Part shown: positions 55,995 through 64,000 of the stretch, piece after piece
Layout: each line of letters begins with the position of its first letter
Position numbering within the stretch: the first letter of the stretch is position 1
Origin: Phoma sp. XZ068
Taxonomy: Eukaryota > Ascomycota > Dothideomycetes > Pleosporales > Didymellaceae
NCBI GenBank assembly: GCA_004835665.1
Contig: RBKR01000012.1
Span: 1,116,001-1,180,000, forward strand
Direction: 5' to 3'
Length of the DNA: 64,000 nt
The notes under the pieces: model-generated
What the model was told of the DNA's origin: nothing
The model's database searches: none
The model's input: the letters and a program-made list of their open reading frames with translations, nothing else
Position numbers and translations under genes: made by a program

Positions 55995-58900
55995 ATGGGG
56001 AAGCGGACAAATTTTGAGAACGAAGCGGGGAGCGCGCATGCGACGAAGCGCCAGAGGATTGAAGGCGGCCATGAGCGCAACTCTCCACGACCAAACGGCG
56101 GAGGTGCAGACGAAGTGCACTCCGCGCGCGACCTGCAGAAGGCCTTGTACTTCGACCAGAATGCAACAGCCGACTTCCGCAATGGTACGCACCACAGATC
56201 ACCCACATAGCAGCGCACCATACTGACATTCTCAGGTCTGAGCTCGCTCAAGCGATTCCTCGACTCAATTCTCTACCCGGCCGACGAACATGACGTGCCC
56301 CGCCGACGAGCTACATTGCGCGACTACCTCAGCACTCAGAAGGGCAAGAGCCAAGACGAGAAGCACGAAACACTGCTACCGAATCTCATACAAGCTTGGG
56401 ACTGGGCGGCCGAGACCAACTTTGACGCCATCCTTGCCCAAGTCACCGCCGTGCTTGCACTTCTCTTCAAGGTCCTGGCTAGCCATACCGAGTTCTCCGA
56501 ATACGGTACTCTACTCGCAAGGACGATCCTGCAGCCTTCTGTTGCTCGTCGCCTAGTTCGCAGTACCTCTGCTGCGTCGAACAAGGAGAATGTCATCTCA
56601 CCGGCTCTCAGATTGCTCACGGAGCTCACGAGGTTTAACGAGGGCGCACATGCACGGGCTGTTTACTCGAAGAAGGACTTTACGCTGGAGCCCAGGATAT
56701 TGGGGCGAAACATTGCGCTCTGGAAGGAGCACAAGGGCATGTCAGTTGCGGATATGCACAAGAAGCCAAGCGTCAGGACTACTGCTATTCGCTACCTGCT
56801 CACGCATTTGAGGCTACAAGACGAACGTGCTAAGGTCGAGATTCTTTCCAACACCAACATCACAAGAGCCGTTTTCGATCACCTTAGTACGGATCCACCA
56901 TTCCTCATCTTTGAGATCTTCGACGTATTCACAAGTCATGTCTTCAAGGACAAGACCATTCCCCGTCAGACAAAGAGCCGTATTCTGAACGGCAAGACAC
57001 TATCGCGCATTGCTGGTCTCTACAACTACGATTTGGAAGAGGGATCGCTTTCAGAGGGACAAAGGGCACCTGAAGAACTGGCCCACGAGTTCCTATGCAT
57101 GGTTTGCACAGACCCCGCGTACGGCGTTATGCTACCGACGAACGGCTTCTACCCATCAACACACGACGACGAAGAAGGCGACCTAGACGAGGCCGCAGAC
57201 AACGCCAACGATCTGGGACTTGAGTCGACCGAAACTTTTGATCGATTAGGTCGGGTGCGAAATGTCATCTTATCGGAATTCATTCAAACTCAGCGTCCGT
57301 ACGCAAACACGTCACACCAGAAGCTCGTAATCGAGATCTTCAAGGCTTCACCAGAACTTGTCGCGGACTACTTCATCAAACGAAGGGATTTCAACTACGA
57401 CCCCAACCTCACCTCTACATGGATAGGATACTCAGCCTTCTTGTTCCAAACAATTCAACTTCCGGTACCGGGGTATTTTGGCGTGAAGAAGAGCTACCGT
57501 AGTCAACCGCCGCCAGTAGCAGCGATGATCCAAAGTGTGCTGCCACAGCCATTGAACCAACAAGTGCTTACTAAGTGCTTGAACCATAGCTCGGATCTAG
57601 TGCAGATGTTTGCGATTCGAGTGCTCATTGTCGCGCTGCAGAAGCTGCGACGCATGGTACAGGAGCTGCAAGAAGCCCGCACACTCAGACCGTCAAAACA
57701 GTGGGAACAGGCATCGCAGCGTCTTGTTGCTGAATTCAGTCGCCGTTGCCCGACAACAAGAACTGTATTTCTAGCGCTCAAGAAGCCTGGATTGCAAAGT
57801 TTGAAGCGAGAATCGATTACCCGGTTGCTGAGGCTATACTATGAGGTCACACCTCAAGCCGCTCTGCAGGAGAAGTTCGACGTTTCGCTGCCATTGTGTA
57901 ACGCGTTAGTCGAGGTCGAGAAGCCCACAGGGTCGCCGGAGGAGACAGCGTTCCGTGTCATGGAGCTTGAGCACTGGATCCAAATGGCGCGACATTCACC
58001 TGCCATGCGCTGGTGGCAGAAGCCCAAAACCCTGCAACATTCACCATTTGTCACGCTCCTTAAACTGCTCGTTACGTCAAAGGAGAACGAGCTGTACACA
58101 GGTGTCAAGTCGTTGCTCAATGCAGTCTTGCAAGACCAGGAGATGCTCCAGACTAAAACGTCACCTGATGCTCTGGACGCACTGATTGCCAGTCTCGAGC
58201 CGTCTGCCGGTTCTGTCGTGTCAGTAGAAGTACTGGACTTCCTCGATGACTGCTGTGCGCGGTTCATTAAAGTCCCAATCAAATACTTCGACGATTTAGA
58301 TGCTATGTGCACGAAGGCATCGCAAGCGCATGCAGATATCGGTCCCTTTAGCCCTCTTCTGATGACTCTGGTTGAGCAGTGGCCGTTCAAGGGCGGCGAG
58401 GCGGCGGCAGGGTCTGCTGCAGAGGCTCTTGCTGGATGGCTGTCGAAGCTCCTCTACCTCTTCAACTTGATCGGTGAGGACGAGGCAGTATTGACCTTGG
58501 TACGCGATAATTTAATCGAGTCGGCTGGCCAACCGTACAAGGAGGTGCTCAAAGACGCCTTCTTGTGGAAGATGTACAAGGCACGGGCGAAGGAAGCCCT
58601 CAAACTCGCGACCGGTGCCGACTTCAGCGGATCTGAGAGATCTAGCGCGTCACCTGTCCCGCAGACAGAAGCTGACGCACCAGCCAAGACAAGGCCAGTA
58701 GTGGACCCTGAGCTGCCGCCGCAGGAAGATGAGAAGCACATCGGTTTAACCCGCTGGAGGAAGAAGGAGATAGACGAAGCTATCGAGGACGGCGACATTG
58801 GCGAGCTGATCCTCTGCCTCTGCTCGAAACATCAAGAGATTCGCATACAAGCTATCAACAACGTCCGCCAACTGATGGCAACTATTGGCGTAAGTAGAAG

Positions 58901-59589
58901 CTCAAAGATCGTCGACATGCATGACTAACAAAACGCAGGCCGAATCCCTCACCCAGGACCTTGGGGCCGTATATCTCCTCTTAGGCGAGACACTCGAATC
59001 GCTCGATCCTAGCGGAGCCACGCCTTTTCTATATATCGGCGGTGTCTTCGCAGCGCGCAGCGTGCGCATCCTGGCCGATCCTACACACGTCATGTTCAGC
59101 AAGATCAACAAGTTCCTCACTACCGCTCCATCATGGGACGTTGACTTCCTCCTGAGGAAGCTGTACCGTAGCATTGTCGGCAGCGAGCCAGTCGATGACG
59201 GCACGTACCACAAGGAAGTCGACTGGTTCCTTGACTACTTAATCGATGGACTTCGCACGCCCAGAGATATGGAGAGCTTCAGGAAGAGCAACATCTTCGA
59301 ACAGCTGCTTTCTTTCTACACGAGCAGGTCGTGTAGTGCCGCGGGCAAGGAGAAGATCGTTAGATTGCTACTCAGGGCGACGGCGGTTGGTGGGAGTACA
59401 ACACTCATCACGAGGTGCGGACTGGTTTCGTGGATTCAGATGTGCTTGAACAATCACGACCCAAGGCAGAAGGCGCTGAGGGCTTTAGCTGCAAGCGTAT
59501 ACGAGACGTGTGACCAGGGACGAGTTGCGGAGTGGAGCAATGGGACTATTGAGGCGGCCACTGCGAGTTTGGTCAAAGCGGGAGCTTGA
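55995..59589 (+). CDS. URB1: Nucleolar pre-ribosomal protein URB1 (Npa1)
   Basis: Helical-repeat scaffold of early pre-60S particles in the nucleolus. Model: join(55995..56184,56236..58889,58939..59589), 1164 aa, shorter than budding yeast Urb1 (about 1760). It covers the Npa1 N-terminal domain (GLSSLKRFLDSILYPADEH through the ELTRFNEGAHARAVYSKKDF region) and the C-terminal URB1 domain (ESLTQDLGAVYLLLGETLE, AARSVRILADPTHVMFSKINKFL). The first 60 residues are basic with a KRQR nuclear signal. Introns are 51 and 49 bp. The start is chosen at the first ATG in a good context (AGCCATGG). The lower size may be normal for filamentous fungi. Confidence 0.9.
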
Positions 59590-60455
59590 GCATAGCATTT
59601 GTATGGATGGAGTTTTAGGCGATGGAGCATTGCAGGCGTATTGATCGCAACAAGGATTATGGAAGCACGAAGCGTATGTTCGAAAACCATTTTCATTACA
59701 TTATAAGCGCACTTTTTGTCTCCATTATATGGCACAAGATCTGTATTGTACACACAACACTCAACGCATATATCTTGAGACGAGGTTGTGAAGGGCTGTT
59801 GATGGCCTAAAGCCGCAGGGTGGGTATGACGTCTCAAAGGATGACTAAGGACACGCCGTGTGGGCCGTGACAACGCTGCACCTCCACCAGCCTGCAGGCC
59901 AACGCGCACTACGTGACCACAAACAGTCGATCCTATGTGTACCCCTTCTGCTATACCAGACACCACAAATAGACACTAGAAACTCGACAGACCCAGCCAA
60001 TTGCACCCCGAACGGAAGAGCGAAAGCGCAAGTACTTCTCCGCTTTTCGTCGACGCCTCAGTGCAGGGGTGTTTCGAGGTGCGTCCACCCTGTTCAATCC
60101 CACTCGAGCTCCGCCCGCCTTGGACAATAACTCGCTGCGACTGCCAATCTGACTGCTTACCTGCCAATAGCCTGTCCTCGACCACTATACCGCACACCTC
60201 GACGCTACCTCCGTGCACACCGCCCCGCCACATTGCTATACGAGTGCAAGGATAACAAGGCCGGGATTGTCGAGCTCCTCGCGCATCGAGCGCTTCTTTC
60301 AGGCTCTGCTTGGAGGCAGCCGCCCCTCATCGCTGCGACATCACGAACACACACATCCACACCAACAGCAACGGCAACCACAAACACATCTGAACCTGCA
60401 ACCTCCCGCTTGCCCCACCTCGCCCTCCGCCCAGTCACGCACCCCGGCCGCGAGC
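59590..60455. other. URB1 3' UTR and promoter/leader of the next gene
   Basis: About 870 bp. The frame upstream of 60456 is open to 60213 but contains no ATG and has leader-like composition, so it is taken as 5' UTR. No RNA gene or repeat recognised. Confidence 0.45.
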
Positions 60456-63056
60456 ATGAGGTACACAGCAGAGCAGCTAGAAGGGCTCAGGCAATCGCCG
60501 CTGGTGAAGAAACCAGAGGGCCTGCCGTCAATCTTGCAATGGATGGACGTGCCTGCCGAACAAACCAACAATAACAATAACCACACCGCCAACAATGGCA
60601 CCGCTCGCCGGACTCGAGGTGCACGAGATGGGGAAGGGGCCACCGAGCACCGCACGGATCGCCCCCTCATTAACCCAATGGGTCAGTTCGGGAGACGCCA
60701 GAGCATGCGTAAGTCTGAAGGCCCGGGCCTTGTCGCTGCTATTAACGCGCTCTTTGTAGAACCGGGCGAGGAAACGGTGCTCGGTCCGCCGAAGCTCAAC
60801 TTCACATCAGCAGCTCGAGCAGCGAAGAACGCGGGCGACAAGCAGGAGCGCACAGGTGTCATCTCCACCGACGGCGATCAACTCGGCGACCGCTTCCCTC
60901 GTGACAAGAACGAGCGATGGTCTCGTGACGGCGACCGAGATCGCAACCGCGAGAGGGGCATCACGAATGGCCGACGCGGTGCGCGAGAGGACGGCGAGGG
61001 CTGGACCAGCGTCAAGGGTCGTAAGAGCTTGGGCCAGGAAGACTTTGAGCGCTTCAACCGCAACGGCGACCGTAGTGATCGCAACCGAGACAAGATTGAA
61101 GGTGGCTTAGAAGACGACGCTCCTCCTCGTCGCGGTCAGCGCGAACGGACAGAGCGTACAGAGCGCTGGGGTCGACGCGACGAGACGAGGGAGGAGGGTT
61201 CCAAATTTGGTGTGCAAGGAGGCTGGCGCGAACGCACACAGCAACCGCAACGTGAACAGCGCGAGCGTGGTGACCGCGACTGGGAACGTGGCGGACACAG
61301 GGCTGAGGAGGATCCTGAATGGATGGACACCAAAGTTGAGAAGAAGAAGGAGCCTCAGATGAAGACACAGGCAGACTTCGAGCGCTGGAAAGAACAGATG
61401 AAAGCCAAGGACACGCCAGCGGAAGAGAGGGGTGCGCCAAAAGAGACGTTTGCTGAGCCTGCAACTGCCACTGGCATTGCTGCAGGACCTATGTTTACAG
61501 CGCCAGTCCAAACACCAACAGCAGCTGAGTCTACCCAAGGCATACTTTTCGGAAACTGGGGCAATGTTAAGGGCGCCGACCTGGGCCAAAACGAATCGAT
61601 ATCAGCAAAGCCGAAGCCAGCAAAGGCATCAAAGTTCATGAGCATGTTTGCAAAGCCTGACGAGCCAGGAGCACCGAGCCCAGGACCTGCGCCTGCTCCT
61701 GCATCACCTGCGCCCAACGTCAACGAGGATCAACAGGGCTTTCAACGTATTTTACAAATGCTTGGGCAGGTTAATGTTGGTGGTCCTCAAGCAGCGCCGC
61801 CAACTCAGCCGTCTCCTCCAAACGGCGTCCGAGGACATGGAGGTGGTATCTCGTTAGATTTCCAGCAGTCACCACCACCAGAGCTTCTCAATCAGAGGCC
61901 TCCGCCGAACCGAACGCTGGAGCAGCAGAGTATTCTTCAGAACATCCTAGCTCCTCGCCCTGCTGCGCCAGAGGCTAGGCCATCGCAGCAAGCGCGATTC
62001 AATGCCATGTCTCCCGAGAATGCACATCAGGAACAGTTCGGACCCCCGCGACCTGGCTCTGGGCGCCAGGAAGGCCAGTCTCCGTTCCAACAGCCTCCTT
62101 CAAGAAATGCCAACCCGCAAGATGCCAATTTGGCTGCTATCTTGAACAGTCGCGCCCGGGACGACTCGCAGCGTGATCAGGGCCAAAAGCAGCGTGAGCG
62201 AGATTTCCTACTCACACTCATGCAGCAGCCACGAGCTACACCGCCGCAAATGATGAACCAGAACCTTCCTCGCGGCGGCCCACCACCAATGGCCATGTTC
62301 GACAACATGCAGCATGAGCAGCGACCTCAGCCTCAGCAAAAGGGTCGCGGCGGACTACCGCCAGGCTTTATGGAAGATCCTCGCATGTTCAATGAGGGCG
62401 ACATGATGCGTCAAGAAGCTCAGCGCAGGGAACAGGAGCTTCGTCAACAGCTCAACATCCAACAACAGCAGCAACAACAGGAGCTGCGCAACAAGAACCA
62501 ACGTCTAGCGATGGGCTTCCCAGGCCACGAAGATCCAAACCTTGGCCTTCAGCGCCGCAACACTGCTGGCGAGGTTCCCCGCCAGATGACCAACATGGGT
62601 ATCCCATCTCAGCAACATCCTGACATGCCCTACATGGGAGGACGTGGCCAACCAGGAATGCCACCAACACCCCAGGATCGACCCAACATTGCACCACCCC
62701 CAGGCTTTGGAGGTCCCATGCGTCAGCCACCTGGTTTCGGTGGTCCCAACCCTCAGCAACAGATGGGCCCAGGAGGACCTAGCTTCTCAGCTGGTAACAC
62801 CCCACTTGGACCTCACCCTCCTGGTCTGCCACAGATTGGTGGTAGCATGCGTGGAATGCCACCGGGCTTTCCTGTTGGCCCTGGCGGCAACGGTATGCCG
62901 GGCCCGCCGCAAGGCTACTTCCCACCACCCCCGGGATACGGACCGCCACCGGGCATGCGCGGTGAAGATCCCAGGATGATGTTTGACGGTCCGTTCGGGG
63001 GACCAGGCCCAAGGCAGCAACAGCCGGGCCGCCCAGGACCTCCTAACATGTACTAG
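60456..63056 (+). CDS. Large disordered protein with 4E-T-like N-terminal motif
   Basis: 866 aa, one exon. The N-terminus reads MRYTAEQLEGLRQSPLV, resembling the start of metazoan 4E-T, where Y-x4-L binds eIF4E; here the residue after Leu is Glu, so the contact would be non-canonical. LPSILQWMD follows, and then FGRRQSMR. Residues about 155-330 are rich in Arg/Asp/Glu (RGG/RD-like). A middle part has FGNWGNVKG and KPAKASKFMSMFAKPDE, and the last 350 residues are Pro/Gln/Gly/Met-rich with a Gln run. These features fit an mRNA-granule or translation-control protein, but that is inference. The ATG at 60456 is the first in the frame; the motif starts at residue 3. Confidence 0.72.
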   Translation: MRYTAEQLEGLRQSPLVKKPEGLPSILQWMDVPAEQTNNNNNHTANNGTARRTRGARDGEGATEHRTDRPLINPMGQFGRRQSMRKSEGPGLVAAINALFVEPGEETVLGPPKLNFTSAARAAKNAGDKQERTGVISTDGDQLGDRFPRDKNERWSRDGDRDRNRERGITNGRRGAREDGEGWTSVKGRKSLGQEDFERFNRNGDRSDRNRDKIEGGLEDDAPPRRGQRERTERTERWGRRDETREEGSKFGVQGGWRERTQQPQREQRERGDRDWERGGHRAEEDPEWMDTKVEKKKEPQMKTQADFERWKEQMKAKDTPAEERGAPKETFAEPATATGIAAGPMFTAPVQTPTAAESTQGILFGNWGNVKGADLGQNESISAKPKPAKASKFMSMFAKPDEPGAPSPGPAPAPASPAPNVNEDQQGFQRILQMLGQVNVGGPQAAPPTQPSPPNGVRGHGGGISLDFQQSPPPELLNQRPPPNRTLEQQSILQNILAPRPAAPEARPSQQARFNAMSPENAHQEQFGPPRPGSGRQEGQSPFQQPPSRNANPQDANLAAILNSRARDDSQRDQGQKQRERDFLLTLMQQPRATPPQMMNQNLPRGGPPPMAMFDNMQHEQRPQPQQKGRGGLPPGFMEDPRMFNEGDMMRQEAQRREQELRQQLNIQQQQQQQELRNKNQRLAMGFPGHEDPNLGLQRRNTAGEVPRQMTNMGIPSQQHPDMPYMGGRGQPGMPPTPQDRPNIAPPPGFGGPMRQPPGFGGPNPQQQMGPGGPSFSAGNTPLGPHPPGLPQIGGSMRGMPPGFPVGPGGNGMPGPPQGYFPPPPGYGPPPGMRGEDPRMMFDGPFGGPGPRQQQPGRPGPPNMY

Positions 63057-63733
63057 GAGTTCTCTACATCTCTGCCATCCAGTGATGTGATATCTGAAAT
63101 CTTGTCTGGATATTGGGAGTCAAGGCAAAATCAAGGGTGGGCGGCTGAAGTACCGCAACCCGTCGTACGGAGGGAGCTGATCCGCTATGTCTATCGTACA
63201 CTTTCTCGCTAGCTGTCGTCTTCTTCCTTGTTCATACCAATCTGCTGTACTGTTGGCTTGAGCGAAGCGTGGAGTCTAGGATCTGTAGGTTCTGGGTTGC
63301 ATCAGCATTATCAGGTCCTTGGCGTTCTTTCTCTTATAAACGGGATTCGACGCACGGCTCTACACAATATCAGCTTGGCACGATACAGAAGGGGAAGGGT
63401 TGGTTAGCAACATGCGTTACGCGAATATCGAGCGCGCGTGTGGTGATCGTAAATAGCCAAACTTGAATGGTCAAAATGAGATAACACCAATGTACGCTGC
63501 TTCTGCGAAGTATGTGAAGAAACGTTCAAGATGAAATGCGGAGAAGAAACGAAGACTGCAGTTGCCCAATGCTTGAAGAGTACCGCGACTGCCTCAATTC
63601 AAGCCCACCACATGACCTCGTCAATCAGTCCCCAAAATCAAGTCAAAGACATCGACTGACCCGCTCCAACATCTCCATGCTCCCTACCCAGCCAACCTAT
63701 TTTTGCCTGCTCTGAACTCATCAGAGAAACACA
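63057..63733. other. Intergenic region near the right edge
   Basis: 677 bp, 3' UTR of the disordered-protein gene plus the promoter of the gene leaving the window. Nothing else recognised. Confidence 0.4.
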
Positions 63734-64000
63734 ATGGACCGTGACCGACACCCTGCTAGCAATACCCAAACAGCTAGACATTGCATTCTTCGACATTGTT
63801 CCCAGGTCATCGTTCTATATTGCATGGCACCGCCATGGGTCATCTTCGGTACGCTTCTCAGCCCTTTTGATCAGTCCACCTTGCTCACATCCTTATAGAC
63901 AGCATAGCCTGGTACGGCGGCGACTGCGCCAACGGATCCGAGCCAGACATCGCAGGTGTAGGCGTGAGTGGCCGTACAACTTCTAACAGGTGTTTTTCCC
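63734..64000 (+). CDS. 5' part of an unrecognised gene, cut by the window edge
   Basis: Partial: exon 1 63734..63848 and exon 2 from 63899, joined by a 50-bp intron (GTACGC..TTATAG) that puts DSIAWYGGDCANG in frame. The sequence ..IAWYGGDCANGSEPDIAGVG resembles the extracellular start of fungal integral membrane proteins of unknown function. A GTGAGT donor follows directly at 63964, so exon 2 probably ends at 63963 and the rest lies beyond the window. ATG context CACAATGG is good. Confidence 0.5.

Overview
This window is nuclear DNA of a filamentous ascomycete. Genes are monocistronic and split by short introns (about 43-98 bp, GT..AG with CTAAC/CTGAC-like branch sites). Protein types such as Zn2Cys6 regulator, WSC protein, fungal GILT-like protein, Git3/Gpr1-type receptor and BBE-type oxidase are typical of Pezizomycotina. 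Gene content and codon use fit Dothideomycetes/Pleosporales, but that placement is inference, not shown by a marker gene. I found no rRNA, tRNA, CRISPR array, plasmid or phage feature.

Layout. 1-9.5 kb: ubiquitin hydrolase (5' end close to the window edge), a Git3/Gpr1-type seven-helix receptor, the scavenger decapping enzyme DcpS, the small fourth subunit of DNA polymerase delta, and a PPS1-type dual-specificity phosphatase. 10.8-18.6 kb: one giant minus-strand gene for the TAO3/PAG1/Mor2 (Furry family) morphogenesis scaffold, with a GC-AG intron. 20.3-22.5 kb: NADPH-cytochrome P450 reductase. 25.8-27.8 kb: a two-RRM RNA-binding protein with a long leader. 28.5-33.3 kb: divergent RIO2 kinase and proteasome subunit RPN1. 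33.6-37.7 kb: an unrecognised gene, a hexokinase-family protein and a GILT-like membrane-anchored protein.

37.7-41.2 kb is a looser, repeat-bearing zone. It holds a foldback/tandem-duplicated repeat (38075-38454), a three-finger C2H2 gene reconstructed from three exons, and a possible small gene. 41.2-51.7 kb is the accessory-looking part: a GH2 glycosidase, an isochorismatase-fold hydrolase, a Zn2Cys6 regulator, a SAM methyltransferase, a berberine-bridge-type flavin oxidase whose flavin-linking His is Gln, and a WSC-domain secreted protein. Regulator, methyltransferase and oxidase sit in tandem and may form a small metabolic module without a backbone enzyme. The spacer between regulator and methyltransferase carries three perfect palindromes.

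52.8-64 kb returns to housekeeping genes: an Asi1/Asi3-like membrane RING protein, the 60S assembly factor URB1/Npa1, a large disordered 4E-T-like protein, and the first exons of a gene leaving the window on the right.

Exon boundaries were placed by eye from splice signals and frame continuity; each multi-exon model given is divisible by three. The 5' ends of TAO3, of the C2H2 gene and of the unrecognised gene at 33.6 kb, and the 3' part of the WSC gene, are the weakest points.
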